50,994 bases of DNA from Candidatus Benthicola marisminoris (GCA_023554335.1 JAMJQR010000113.1:1-50994); one strand, 5' to 3'; shown: positions 20,464 through 30,842, numbered from the stretch's first letter. Notes: a model not told the origin generated them from the letters alone. Translations and numbers: made by a program.

Positions 20464-21490
20464 CGACGGCGGCCTCCACGAGTTCCTCCGAGTGCCCCAT
20501 CTCGGACCACGATAATCCGAAGCGCCGAATGTACCACAGGCCCATAATCGTGACGGGTATGAACGTCAGGATGTGGTAGCTCGTGGCGAAGCTCACCATT
20601 TCGGTGGCGGGTACATCCCACACACCCAGCCCCAGACGCGTGGCAGCTTCGAACACCCCGAAGAAGCCTGGGCTGGAAGGAGCGGCCACCGCAAAAGCGA
20701 TCACGCTCTGCAGGAAGATCGCACCGGTGAAACCTGGCGCCGTGATACCGAAAGCCAACAGCCCGAGCCAGATCGAAACCGCCAGGTTCACCCACACGAC
20801 AACAGACCACGCGAGAGCCCTGACGAACGTAGGTGTGTGACGCAGTGAGCCGAGGCCCGCCAGGAAGCCGGCGACGATGCGAGTCGCCCGCCGACTCAGG
20901 GACGGGCTGAGGAAACGGCCCGAGAGGCGCTCGAACAGCTGCTCGCTCCGGTCGGCGTTACGGGCCGCCAGCCACAGGAGGAAGAAGGCGACTGCGAACG
21001 CGACGGCACCGAAGTTGGCTGTGCGCCGCAGGAGCACGGCTGTGCTGCCGTCTCCCAGGGGAAATCCCGGCAGAGAGATCGTCGCGAACAGGAAGAATGC
21101 CAGGACCAGGCCATCGAACACCCGCTCCGCCACCAGGGAGGCGACGGACGCGCCGAGGTTCAGATCCTCGGTCCGCGACAGTGCATAGGCGCGAGCGAAC
21201 TCGCCCAGACGGGCCGGGAGGAGGTTGTTCACCGCGAACCCTATGCACACGGACCCGAACCGCGTATCGAAGCGCGTGTGCGGGTGGGAGGGCTCGAGGA
21301 GAACCTTCCAGCGCCAGGCCCGGAGCACGAAGCTGAACGTCGCGGCGACCACAGCTCCGGTGAGCAGCCACGGGTCCGACTCACGAACGCGGGCCCAGAC
21401 CTCGGCGACCGATACGTCCCGGAGTACCCACCAAAGCAGAAGGACAGTCAGGAGCAGGCCGACGGTCGTCTTCCAGGCGTGTCCTCGCAC
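20453..21490 (-). CDS. Lysylphosphatidylglycerol synthetase TM-region / UPF0104-family flippase-like protein
   Basis: 345 aa multi-TM; NNLLPARLGEFARAYALSRTEDLNLGASVASLVAERVFDG and SSPGFFGVFEAATRLGL are typical of this family. Confidence 0.85.
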   Translation of the reverse strand: MRGHAWKTTVGLLLTVLLLWWVLRDVSVAEVWARVRESDPWLLTGAVVAATFSFVLRAWRWKVLLEPSHPHTRFDTRFGSVCIGFAVNNLLPARLGEFARAYALSRTEDLNLGASVASLVAERVFDGLVLAFFLFATISLPGFPLGDGSTAVLLRRTANFGAVAFAVAFFLLWLAARNADRSEQLFERLSGRFLSPSLSRRATRIVAGFLAGLGSLRHTPTFVRALAWSVVVWVNLAVSIWLGLLAFGITAPGFTGAIFLQSVIAFAVAAPSSPGFFGVFEAATRLGLGVWDVPATEMVSFATSYHILTFIPVTIMGLWYIRRFGLSWSEMGHSEELVEAAVDDE

Positions 21491-21493
21491 CGA

Positions 21494-22222
21494 TCAGGCC
21501 CCCCGGGCCCGACGCATGATCCCCTTCATTTCCCGGACCGCCCTCTCGAGCCCTACCAGAACCGCGCGACTCACCACGGAGTGACCGATGTTAAGCTCCT
21601 CGCAGCCCTCGATCGCGGCAACGGGAGCCACGTTCTCGTAGGTGAGGCCATGCCCGGCATGCACCGCCAGCCCCAGTTCCCTGGCCAGCCCGGTCGCGGC
21701 GCGGAGTCGCTCGACCTGGCGCCGCCTCTCGTCCGCGTCCTGGGCGTTGGAGTACTCGCCCGTGTGAAACTCGACCGCCGTGGCGGGAAGGTCGGCGCAG
21801 CGTCGCACCGTCTCCACGTCCGGATCGATGAACAGCGATGTGCGCACGCCGGCCGCCTCCAGGCGACTGAGCGCCGCTTCGAGTCGGACGGCCGATCGAT
21901 TGCTCACCTCGAGCCCACCTTCGGTGGTGATCTCCTGCCTCTTCTCGGGCACCAGGGTCGCCTGATACGGAAGCCAGGACGTCGCCAAGTCGAGCATCTC
22001 CTCGGTGACCGCGAACTCCAGATTCACCGGAGTGCGCGCCGTCGCCAGAAGAAGCTCGACGTCGCGATCCTGAATGTGCCTGCGATCTTCCCGCAGGTGG
22101 ACGGTGATCCCGTCCGCCCCTCCGAGCTCCGCCAGAACCGCCGCGCGTACCGGATCGGGTTCATCCGTTCCACGCGCCTGCCGGACCGTGGCTATGTGGT
22201 CGACATTGATGTAGAGCCGCAT
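21494..22222 (-). CDS. pdxJ: Pyridoxine 5'-phosphate synthase
   Basis: MRLYINVDHIATVRQARGTDEPDPVRAAVLAELGGADGITVHLREDRRHIQDRDV. Confidence 0.97.
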   Translation of the reverse strand: MRLYINVDHIATVRQARGTDEPDPVRAAVLAELGGADGITVHLREDRRHIQDRDVELLLATARTPVNLEFAVTEEMLDLATSWLPYQATLVPEKRQEITTEGGLEVSNRSAVRLEAALSRLEAAGVRTSLFIDPDVETVRRCADLPATAVEFHTGEYSNAQDADERRRQVERLRAATGLARELGLAVHAGHGLTYENVAPVAAIEGCEELNIGHSVVSRAVLVGLERAVREMKGIMRRARGA

Positions 22223-22295
22223 CGGACACTCCGTGTTGGGCCGTCTCGACGAGGGACACGATACTGCGGGTTACCGGACCGGTCGAGAGCGACTC

Positions 22296-23648
22296 TCACG
22301 CGGGATCGAGTCGCGTAACCCGCACCGTCCTCTTGCTTCTCCAGCGCCCCAGGGTCGCAACGGGCAGGCGAGCGACCAGCACCACGTTCATGTCCCGGTC
22401 TTCCCGTTCGAGGATCTCGCCGGCTCGATACGCCTCCGCGAGCGTCCGGCCGTCCGTGACCGCAATCTCTAGCTTCACGGTCGGCCGCAGCTCTCGGAGA
22501 CGGGACAGTAGCTCGTTGCGCAGGGGCTCGAGCCCCCCTGGCTCCGTCACGGAAGTGAACACGTTGCAAGGCCATTCCACCGATACACGGCCACGCAATG
22601 CTTCTTCCTCCGGGTGCGTGAGCTGATCTACCTTGTTGAAGACCATGAGGGTGTCCGAGTCGGGAATCTCGAGATCGAGCAGAACCTCCTGCACCGCCTC
22701 CACCTGATGGTCCCAGCCCGGAGCCGAAGCATCCACGACGTGGATCAGGAGGTCTGCCTGCCGCGCCTCTTCCAGCGTGGCCCTGAATGAGGCTACGAGG
22801 TGGTGAGGGAGCTTGCGAATGAACCCCACGGTATCCGTGACCAGCGCCCGGTAGCCCGCGTCCAGCTCCACAGCTCGGGTCGCTGAGTCGAGGGTAGCAA
22901 AGAGACGGTCCTCGACAAACAGATCGGCGCCGGAGAGCGCCCGGAGGACCGAGGATTTTCCTGCATTCGTATAGCCCACGAGGGCGGCCCGGAATTCGTT
23001 CTCGCGCCGGCGGCGGCGTGTGTCGCGCGAGCGCGCGATGTGCTCCAGCTCCTGGCGAAGCCTGGTGATCCGCCGATCCATGAGTCGGCGATCGGTCTCG
23101 AGCTGCGTCTCGCCGGGCCCCCTCATTCCGATCCCGCCCTGGATCCGGGAAAGGTGGTTCCACATGCGCTTCAGGCGTGGGCGCATGTACTGCAATTGCG
23201 CGAGCTCGACCTGCATGCGGGCCTCTGCGGTCCGCGCCCGAAGTGCGAAGATGTCCAGGATCAGCTCGGTCCGGTCCATGACGCGGCGATCGAGCGCCTT
23301 TTCCAGGGCAGAACCCTGGGCCGGCGAGAGGTCCTCGTCGAAGATCACGAGGTTCGCTTCGGACCGGTCGGCCAGCAGTCGCAGCTGCTCGGCCTTCCCC
23401 CGCCCGATGTAAAGGGCGGGGTGGGGTGCATCTAATCGCTGGACCAGCCGGCCAGCGACCTCGGCGCCCGCCGTGTCGGCCAGTCGTTCGAGCTCTTCCA
23501 GGTGCTCGTCCACCAGCGCTTCAGGCTCGTCGGCTACGGGTGCTCCGACAAGAATGGCCCGCTCCAGCGGGCGCTCGATGTCAATCAGGTCAGCCGTGGT
23601 TCTCCTCCTCGCCCGATGGCGTTCCGTCCTGCTGAGCCGAGCGGACAT
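22296..23648 (-). CDS. hflX: GTPase HflX (start uncertain; ORF opens to 23726)
   Basis: QVELAQLQYMRPRLKRMWNHLSRIQGGIGMRGPGETQLETDRRLM...VGYTNAGKSSVLRALS...VTDTVGFIRKLPHHLVASFRATLEEA. Confidence 0.95.
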   Translation of the reverse strand: MSARLSRTERHRARRRTTADLIDIERPLERAILVGAPVADEPEALVDEHLEELERLADTAGAEVAGRLVQRLDAPHPALYIGRGKAEQLRLLADRSEANLVIFDEDLSPAQGSALEKALDRRVMDRTELILDIFALRARTAEARMQVELAQLQYMRPRLKRMWNHLSRIQGGIGMRGPGETQLETDRRLMDRRITRLRQELEHIARSRDTRRRRRENEFRAALVGYTNAGKSSVLRALSGADLFVEDRLFATLDSATRAVELDAGYRALVTDTVGFIRKLPHHLVASFRATLEEARQADLLIHVVDASAPGWDHQVEAVQEVLLDLEIPDSDTLMVFNKVDQLTHPEEEALRGRVSVEWPCNVFTSVTEPGGLEPLRNELLSRLRELRPTVKLEIAVTDGRTLAEAYRAGEILEREDRDMNVVLVARLPVATLGRWRSKRTVRVTRLDPA

Positions 23649-24978
23649 CGCGAGCGCGCGCGAGACGCCGGCCGATTCCGGTCTCTTCGCCCGTGTCGCC
23701 TGGCCGGTAGAACTGCCGCCCCGCAAGTACCTCCGGGAGATAGGTCTGAGGCGCGACGCCTCCTTCCCAGTCCGGATCGTACCGATATCCGTCCCCGTAC
23801 CCGAGGTCCTTCATCAGCCGCGTAGGAGCGTTTCGAATGTGGAGCGGGACGGGCTCGGCCGGAGTCTCGCGCGCCGCCCGCCTCGCTTCGCTGAATCCCG
23901 TATACAGCCGATTCGACTTCGGCGCGGCGGCCAGATACGCGCACGCTTCAGCCAGAGCCAGATCGCCCTCCGGCGATCCGAGGAAGTGGTAAGCATCCCT
24001 CGCGGCGACGGCCACGTGCAGCGCGCGTGGATCCGCCATACCGATGTCCTCCACCGACATGCGGACCATCCTCCGCGCGATGTACATGGGGTCCTCCCCT
24101 CCCTCGAGCATGCGGGCCAGCCAATACAGAGCGCCGTCGGCATCCGAGCCCCTGACGGACTTGTGGAGGGCCGAAATCAGATTGTAGTGCTCCTCGCCAG
24201 ACTTGTCGTAGCGAGCGAAGCGGTGCTGCAAGGCCGCTTCCACGTTCGCGAGCCCGATGGCACCGCCGTCGGGTGCCAGGTGCGCCGCCGTCTCAAGGGC
24301 GTTGAGTGCCCGGCGGGCATCTCCATCGGCCGACTCCGCCAGGCGCTTCAGCGCCTCCGGGTCGATCGACAGCCCTCGTTCACCCAGACCGCGATCCCTG
24401 TCCTTCATGGCTCGGCGAAGGAGTTCCGCCACCGATTCCGCCTCCAGCGGTTTCAGGACGAACACGCGCGTGCGGCTGAGCAGAGGACCCACGACCTCGA
24501 AGCTGGGATTCTCCGTCGTGGCTCCGATCAGGGTGATCGTCCCCGACTCGACGTGCGGCAAAAACGCATCCTGCTGCGACTTGTTGAAGCGGTGGATCTC
24601 GTCCACGAACAGGATCGTCTCCTGGCCCGTGGCTCGTTTCCGCTCGCCGGCCTGATCGATGAGCTCGCGGACGCGCGCGATGCCTTCGGTCACGGCTGAG
24701 AACGGCTCGAAGCGCGCCCCGGTGCGTCGGGCGACGATCCCCGCGAGCGTGGTCTTACCGCAGCCGGGTGGGCCCCAGAGAATGAGACTCGGCACCCGGT
24801 CCCGCTCGATTAGCTCCCTGAGCGCCGCCCCCTCTCCCACCAGCTCGGGCTGACCGAGGAGTTCGTCTACGGAGCGCGGACGCATTCGAGCGGCAAGGGG
24901 CGCACCGTCTCCTGCCGAGAGGGAGTCCGGGGCCGGTCGGCCTGCATCCGGGCCGAAGAGATCGGGAGCCCGATTCAC
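23590..24978 (-). CDS. rarA: Replication-associated recombination protein A (MgsA/RarA AAA ATPase)
   Basis: LAARMRPRSVDELLGQPELVGEGAALRELI...LILWGPPGCGKTTLAGIVAR...ILFVDEIHRFNKSQQDAFLPHVE. Confidence 0.95.
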   Translation of the reverse strand: MNRAPDLFGPDAGRPAPDSLSAGDGAPLAARMRPRSVDELLGQPELVGEGAALRELIERDRVPSLILWGPPGCGKTTLAGIVARRTGARFEPFSAVTEGIARVRELIDQAGERKRATGQETILFVDEIHRFNKSQQDAFLPHVESGTITLIGATTENPSFEVVGPLLSRTRVFVLKPLEAESVAELLRRAMKDRDRGLGERGLSIDPEALKRLAESADGDARRALNALETAAHLAPDGGAIGLANVEAALQHRFARYDKSGEEHYNLISALHKSVRGSDADGALYWLARMLEGGEDPMYIARRMVRMSVEDIGMADPRALHVAVAARDAYHFLGSPEGDLALAEACAYLAAAPKSNRLYTGFSEARRAARETPAEPVPLHIRNAPTRLMKDLGYGDGYRYDPDWEGGVAPQTYLPEVLAGRQFYRPGDTGEETGIGRRLARARDVRSAQQDGTPSGEEENHG

Positions 24979-26294
24979 TCCGGTCCGTCCGATTCCGGGC
25001 TGTCGAGGGAGTCCAGTCCCCCGAGCTCGATCAACTCACGGGCGCTCCCGAGAAGGGTCTCCCGCTCGTTGCGTTCGGGCGATTCGATCACCTGCTCGAG
25101 AAGCTCCTCGAGCATGACCCCCACCAGAGGCCCGCGGGGAAGTCCTAGCTCGAGCAGGTCGGATCCGTCGACGGCGAGTTGCGACAGGGTGACCGGGGCT
25201 GCCTGCACCAGCTCGTCGTGCACACGCTGCCAGGTGAACAGCAGGGCTCGCTGGCCCTCGACCGAGCCCGAGGCGCGTGCTGCCGCGAAGTGGAGCCGGA
25301 ACAGGTCCCGCGCCTGATCGGGTCCTACCGAGTGCAGCCACTTCCGCAGGGTCGCGGAACCGTCCGCCGGGTGAACGAGCGGGAGGTAGTGCTCAACCAG
25401 CCGAGTACCGCGCCGGATCTCTGCGTTCGAGAACTTGAGCCTCCGCAGGATCGCCTCAGCAGCCTCCGCATCTCCGCCACCGCCTGCGCCGGCTGCCAGA
25501 AGCAGGCGCACCACCCTGAGAAACGAGCGATGGGCCGGTACCGAGTCCACGGCCGCGAGCGTCTCAGTCCACAAAGGTCCTTCGACGGCCGGCGCAAGCT
25601 CGCGGTACCAGCCCTTGAGGGCTCCGTAGTCCGCGTAAAGGTCGAGCGCGGTCGACGGTGCAGGAGAAGCGATGACCTTCAGCAGCTCCTCCCGCACACG
25701 CTCAGCCGAGAGCCGAGGAAGGTGCTCCACCGAACCCGCGAGCGCGGCTCGGGTTTCCGCTTCGATCTCGAGTTCATGAAGCCCTGCGAAACGGAAGGCG
25801 CGCAGCACCCTCAGGTAGTCCTCCGTGAAACGGCGCCATGGATCGCCGACCGCTCGCAGGACTCTATTCTGCAGGTCCGCGCTGCCCCCGAACGGATCCC
25901 GCAGCTCCTCCGTGGACGGCCGCCAGGCGATGGAGTTGATCGTGAAGTCGCGGCGGGCGAGGTCTTCCTCGATGGTCGCAGCGAACTCGACGACGGCATG
26001 CCGTCCGTCTGTCTCGACGTCGAGCCGAAACGTCGTGACTTCGTACAGCGTGCCGTCCTCGGCCAGAACGCCGACGGTCCCATGCTCGGGCCCGAGCGGC
26101 ACGGTCCGCGGAAACAACGCGCGGACCTCTTCTGGAAGGGCATCCGTCGCCAGGTCCCAGTCCGCCCTGCTGCGGCCGAGAAGCGCATCACGTATCGCCC
26201 CGCCGACCGCCCATGCCTGGTATCCCCCGGCCTCCAGGCCGTCAGCAACCTCCAGCAGCCCGGCGGGCGGATGGAGAACAGGCAGTTCGGTCAC
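24975..26294 (-). CDS. cca: CCA tRNA nucleotidyltransferase / poly(A) polymerase family
   Basis: YQAWAVGGAIRDALLGRSRADWDLATDALPEEVRALFPRTVPLGPEHGTVGVL...RRDFTINSIAW; GTG start at 26294 overlaps the upstream stop (GTGA). Confidence 0.93.
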   Translation of the reverse strand: MTELPVLHPPAGLLEVADGLEAGGYQAWAVGGAIRDALLGRSRADWDLATDALPEEVRALFPRTVPLGPEHGTVGVLAEDGTLYEVTTFRLDVETDGRHAVVEFAATIEEDLARRDFTINSIAWRPSTEELRDPFGGSADLQNRVLRAVGDPWRRFTEDYLRVLRAFRFAGLHELEIEAETRAALAGSVEHLPRLSAERVREELLKVIASPAPSTALDLYADYGALKGWYRELAPAVEGPLWTETLAAVDSVPAHRSFLRVVRLLLAAGAGGGGDAEAAEAILRRLKFSNAEIRRGTRLVEHYLPLVHPADGSATLRKWLHSVGPDQARDLFRLHFAAARASGSVEGQRALLFTWQRVHDELVQAAPVTLSQLAVDGSDLLELGLPRGPLVGVMLEELLEQVIESPERNERETLLGSARELIELGGLDSLDSPESDGPE

Positions 26295-26887
26295 GGGCCG
26301 TTCCGGTTCGCCGCGAACCACTCGTCCACCAGGTCGGCTACCGCGTGCTCCACCGCGAGCTGCAACTCCTGCACGCCGGCCGAATCGTCGGCCGGCAGCT
26401 GAATCGGGAGATCCACGAGCGGAGCCAGTCTGCCTCCCGCGCGGTTCAGGAGCGCGACGCTGGTGATCTGCATCTCGCGGGCGGCCCGGGCGGCCTCGAG
26501 GAGGTTCTCCGAATTCCCGCTCGTGGAATGCAGCACGAGGAGGTCTCCGGCACGCCCGTGCGCCTCGAGGACCCGCGCGAAGACCCGTTCGAATCCGAAG
26601 TCGTTGGCGCACGCGGACAGGGTCGCAGTGCACGAGGAGAGCGCGATGGCGGGAAGGGCGCGCCGCTGGCGCCGCAGGCGCACCACGTACTCCGTGGCCA
26701 TGTGCTCCGCCGAGGCCGCGCTTCCCCCGTTGCCAGCGAAGAGAAGCTTGCCATCGCCCTGCAGGGTCGCGCGAACGAGCTCGGCGTAGCGCGCCGCCGG
26801 TCCGGCGACCTGGTCCGCCGCCAAGGCCGCGTTTCGGGCCAGCTCTTCAAGATGCCGGCGCACGGCATCGACCGATTCCGTGTTCAT
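26291..26887 (-). CDS. SIS-domain phosphoheptose isomerase-like protein (GmhA/DiaA family)
   Basis: GKLLFAGNGGSAASAEHMATEYVVRL...GDLLVLHSTSGNSENLLEAARAARE. Confidence 0.88.
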   Translation of the reverse strand: MNTESVDAVRRHLEELARNAALAADQVAGPAARYAELVRATLQGDGKLLFAGNGGSAASAEHMATEYVVRLRRQRRALPAIALSSCTATLSACANDFGFERVFARVLEAHGRAGDLLVLHSTSGNSENLLEAARAAREMQITSVALLNRAGGRLAPLVDLPIQLPADDSAGVQELQLAVEHAVADLVDEWFAANRNGP

Positions 26888-26888
26888 C

Positions 26889-27686
26889 TCAGCCTCCGGT
26901 CACGAGACGCCGAAGCCGACCCACCCAGCCCTGGCGCGGCTCGCACGGTGGAACCGCGACTGTCGGATCACCCGCGAGGACCGCAGCCGGGTTGGTGGCG
27001 GTCAACAGAGTCGCCTGCTCCTCACACCCGGCTTCGGCCAGGTACTCCCATGCCTCGCGGACCGTGGTTGCCCGGTGCGGCCGGGCGTGGTTGTCGGAAG
27101 CCACCAGGTCCACGAGGCTCTCGGCCAGCATGCGGTGCACCACCCTTTGTGCCTCCCCCCCGTGGTCACCCCAGAGGCTGCCGGCGTTCACACACATCAG
27201 CGCGCCGAGGTCGCGCCAGCGGTCGATCCAGCCAAACGAACGTTCTACCCCTGCGTATCGCTCCGGGTGAGCGAGAACGGGAATCCAGCCGGCGGCGAGG
27301 ACGATCTCCAGCATACGGTCCGGATAAGCGGGCATCGCGAGCATCGGGAACTCCACCAACAGTCGGCCGCCCTCGCCGAGGCCGATAGTCGGGTCGCTCA
27401 GGTCCGCATCCGGATCGTCCAGTCTGAACTCGAACGAGCGCTGGAGATCGACCCCGGGGCAGTCCCGCGCAGCCCCTTCCTTGAGCTCGGCGAACGCCGC
27501 TTCGATCCCGTCCCGCCAGTCTCCGTGAACGGCGCTCGCCGCCAGATGCGGAGTGGTAACCACCGTGTGGATTCCGAGTCGCTCGAACTCCCTGAGCTGA
27601 ACCAATGCCTCGTCCACGTCCCTGGCCCCGTCATCGACGCCGGGGACGAAGTGACAGTGGAGGTCCACGAGCGGAGGCAGGTTCAA
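26889..27686 (-). CDS. CpsB/YwqE-like PHP-family protein-tyrosine phosphatase
   Basis: LVDLHCHFVPGVDDGARDVDEALVQLREFERLGIHTVVTTPHL...VLAHPERY...VASDNHARPHR. Confidence 0.85.
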   Translation of the reverse strand: MNLPPLVDLHCHFVPGVDDGARDVDEALVQLREFERLGIHTVVTTPHLAASAVHGDWRDGIEAAFAELKEGAARDCPGVDLQRSFEFRLDDPDADLSDPTIGLGEGGRLLVEFPMLAMPAYPDRMLEIVLAAGWIPVLAHPERYAGVERSFGWIDRWRDLGALMCVNAGSLWGDHGGEAQRVVHRMLAESLVDLVASDNHARPHRATTVREAWEYLAEAGCEEQATLLTATNPAAVLAGDPTVAVPPCEPRQGWVGRLRRLVTGG

Positions 27687-28045
27687 GAGCCCTCCGTCCC
27701 GGGGGTCGGCGACGCCGCGGTCGCCTCTGCGAGACGCCGACCGAGCTCGCCCCGCAGGCCGACAGCCTCCGCCAGCTCCTCGGACCGGCCAGAGTCGGCT
27801 GCGGCTTCGAACGCGTACGTGAGCGCCGCATCCGCGGCGAGAAGTCGGAGAGCCTCACGCCGGACGCCGGCTCCGCCGGCTACCTGCTCCAGCCCGGCGA
27901 GAGCCGCCGCGGCCAGCCCGCGGACGGGATCCCGAAGTTCTGAATCAGGAAGGCTCGAGACCAGAGACCTTATGTCGGCGCTCAGCTCCGCGGGGGCGGT
28001 CACGAGCCGGGACTCCAGCCAGCGGGTCGTCGCGTTCTCGCTCAC
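27683..28045 (-). CDS. Hypothetical Ala/Leu-rich helical protein
   Basis: 120 aa ORF with 4-bp overlaps with both alaS and the PHP gene. Confidence 0.6.
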   Translation of the reverse strand: MSENATTRWLESRLVTAPAELSADIRSLVSSLPDSELRDPVRGLAAAALAGLEQVAGGAGVRREALRLLAADAALTYAFEAAADSGRSEELAEAVGLRGELGRRLAEATAASPTPGTEGS

Positions 28046-30708
28046 GATGCGCCCGCTGACTCGCCGGCTTCGAGCGCCAGCTTCACCGCGGCCGCGATCG
28101 CGACGTCCACCGAGGCCGAGTCACCGACCCCTCCACGGGCGAGGTGCGGTCGCCCACCGCCACCCGAGCCCGTCGCGCGGCTGGCTGCCGCCACGAGGTC
28201 GCCGGCTTTCAGACCGCGGCCGATCCAGTCGTCGGTGACCACCGCGAGGAACGCGCCCCGGTCGGTCTCCCCGCTGCTGACGTGCACTACCGCGGCGCCG
28301 GATCCAAGCTCCGCCCGCAAGAGATCCCCAAACGCCGCGACGTCGGACCCAGCCGGCAAATCCACCGCTCCGGCGACGAGCTTGCCACCCGCTCCAAGCT
28401 CCTCCGCCGCTTGAATGATGTCCTCGACGACGGCCGAAGCGTCCCTGCCGTGCTGCTGATCCAGACGCTTCTCGAGCGTCGCCTTCTCCTCGAGAAGCGT
28501 CTCCAGACGCCGGGGCAGCTCCGTGGGAGGCGCGCGAAGGGCCGCAGCCAGCCCGGCCACCAGACCCTCCGTCTCACGTACCCGGCGATACGCGGCCGGA
28601 CCGGTCACCGCCTCGATCCTCCGGATGCCCGCCGCCACGCCCGTCTCGGATACGATCTGGAAGAGCCCGATCTGTCCGGTACTCCGAACGTGACAGCCCC
28701 CGCAGAGCTCCAGGCTCACGCCTGGAACGCTCACGACCCGCACCCGCTCTCCGTACTTCTCTCCAAACAGCGCCATTGCGCCCGCCGCGAGGGCCTCGCG
28801 GTAGTCCCGCTCCCCGATCTCCAGGGGGACGTTGTCCCACACGCCACGGTTGACGGCTTCTTCGATCGCTTCCCTCTCGTCCGGTGTGATCGGCCCCGTG
28901 TGGGTGAAGTCGAACCTGAGGCGATCCGGTGCAACGAGCGAACCGGCCTGCTGGACGTGATCGCCCAGCTCGGCCCTGAGTGCGGCGTGAAGGAGATGCG
29001 TCGCCGTGTGGTTCCGCTCGGTGTCGCGCCTCGCCCGCTCGTCGACGGTGGCTCGCACCATTTCCCCCGGCTCGTCGGACAGATAGCCGGAGCGCAGCTC
29101 GCCGACCAGCACGGCCTGCCCCCGGTCATTCCTGACCACTGACTCGACTTCCAGCTCCCACCCGTCTCCGGAGACGAACCCGTGGTCGCTGACCTGACCG
29201 CCAGCCTCCGAGTAAAACGGGTTGGTCTCGAGCATCAGGGCGTGGGCCCCGTCGACGGCGCGGCCCGCCAGGACCGAAGACTCTACGGCCAGTCGGTCGT
29301 ACCCGACGAACTCCTGCTCTCCGTCCACCGTCAGTGAGCGGGCAGCCAGGATGACCGCCTCGCTAAGCTCTTCGCCTTCGGCGCCAGCCGCCCGGTCTTC
29401 ACGGGACCGCCGCCGCTGCTCTTCGAGGGCGTCCTCGAATCCGCCGGTGTCCACGTCGTATCCCCGCTCTGCCGCCATCAGCTGCGTGAGGTCGAGCGGA
29501 AACCCGTAGGTGTCGTAAAGGCGAAAGACCTCTCGGCCAGCAATGGTCCCCTTCCCGCCGGCGGGCGCGAGCTCGTCGAATCTGCCCATCCCCGCGTCGA
29601 TCGTCGCGAGGAAGCGTTCCTCCTCGGAGCGGGTCGTCCGCACCAGGTGGTCCCGGCGATGCGCGAGCTGCGGGTACGTGTCCGACATCAGGTCGGCCAC
29701 TACGCTTACCAGCCGATCCAGCGTGGGTTCACGCCGCCCAAGCAGCCAGGCGTATCGCCCGGCTCGGCGGAGGATCCGTCGCAGGACGTACCCTCTCCCC
29801 TCGTTTGACGGGAAGACGCCATCCGCCAGCATGAACGCCACGGCGCGAGCGTGATCTGCAAGGACCCTGAACGGAAGGCCCGCTTCCCAGTCCTTCAGCT
29901 CCAGGCTGTATTCCCGGCCGACGATCTCCTCGGCAGCCGAGATGATCGGGAGGAAGAGATCCGTGTGGTAGTTGGTCCTCGTTCCCTGCATGATCGCAGC
30001 GATCCGCTCGAGGCCGGCACCCGTATCGATGGATGGAGCGGGAAGCGGTGCGTCACCATCCGCGGATCTCTCGAACTGCATGAAGACCAGATTCCAGATC
30101 TCCATGAACTCGTCCGCTTCGCCGAGCTCGTTGAACTGCTCCGGCGTCAGGTCCGTGGTGGCCCCGGAGGGCCGCATGTCGTAGTGAATCTCGGAACAGG
30201 GTCCGCAGGGCCCCGTCTCCCCCATCTGCCAGAAGTTGTCCTTGTCTCCCAGGCGCAGGACGCGCTCTGGAGGGATGCCGGTGAGCCGGGGCCACAGCTC
30301 CGCCGCCTCGTCGTCGGTGTAGTGCACTGTGGCCCAGAGTCTACCCGGTTCGAGTCCGAGCTCGGAGGTCACGAACTCCCATCCGAAGGCGATGGCGTCG
30401 CGCTTGAAGTAGTCGCCGAAAGAGAAGTTCCCCAGCATCTCGAAGAAGGTGTGATGCCGGGCCGTTCGTCCGACTTCCTCGAGGTCGTTGTGCTTGCCGC
30501 TGACCCGCAGGCACTTCTGTGACGTGACGGCGCGCGGCGCCGGCCGCTCCGCCTCGCCCACGAAGACCCTCTTGAACTGTACCATGCCCGCGTTGGCGAA
30601 CATGAGGGTCGGATCGTCTTCTGGCACCAGTGAGCTGCTGGGCAGATGCAGGTGGCCCTGCCGCTCGAAGTATCGAATGAAGCTGGAACGGATATCGCTG
30701 GCCTTCAT
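28042..30708 (-). CDS. alaS: Alanyl-tRNA synthetase
   Basis: IRSSFIRYFERQGHLHLPSSSLVPEDDPTLMFANAGMVQFK...NHTATHLLHAALR...ELCGGCHVRSTGQIG. Confidence 0.98.
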   Translation of the reverse strand: MKASDIRSSFIRYFERQGHLHLPSSSLVPEDDPTLMFANAGMVQFKRVFVGEAERPAPRAVTSQKCLRVSGKHNDLEEVGRTARHHTFFEMLGNFSFGDYFKRDAIAFGWEFVTSELGLEPGRLWATVHYTDDEAAELWPRLTGIPPERVLRLGDKDNFWQMGETGPCGPCSEIHYDMRPSGATTDLTPEQFNELGEADEFMEIWNLVFMQFERSADGDAPLPAPSIDTGAGLERIAAIMQGTRTNYHTDLFLPIISAAEEIVGREYSLELKDWEAGLPFRVLADHARAVAFMLADGVFPSNEGRGYVLRRILRRAGRYAWLLGRREPTLDRLVSVVADLMSDTYPQLAHRRDHLVRTTRSEEERFLATIDAGMGRFDELAPAGGKGTIAGREVFRLYDTYGFPLDLTQLMAAERGYDVDTGGFEDALEEQRRRSREDRAAGAEGEELSEAVILAARSLTVDGEQEFVGYDRLAVESSVLAGRAVDGAHALMLETNPFYSEAGGQVSDHGFVSGDGWELEVESVVRNDRGQAVLVGELRSGYLSDEPGEMVRATVDERARRDTERNHTATHLLHAALRAELGDHVQQAGSLVAPDRLRFDFTHTGPITPDEREAIEEAVNRGVWDNVPLEIGERDYREALAAGAMALFGEKYGERVRVVSVPGVSLELCGGCHVRSTGQIGLFQIVSETGVAAGIRRIEAVTGPAAYRRVRETEGLVAGLAAALRAPPTELPRRLETLLEEKATLEKRLDQQHGRDASAVVEDIIQAAEELGAGGKLVAGAVDLPAGSDVAAFGDLLRAELGSGAAVVHVSSGETDRGAFLAVVTDDWIGRGLKAGDLVAAASRATGSGGGGRPHLARGGVGDSASVDVAIAAAVKLALEAGESAGAS

Positions 30709-30842
30709 ACCGTACCGGTCGTGTCGATGAACGCTCGCCGAGCCCTACGGGATCGGACATATCCGGTTAATATGCCGAACGGGCAGCGCGCCAACAATCG
30801 GCATGGGGTGGGCGGACGGATCTTCACTCGCGGGCATGGGCG

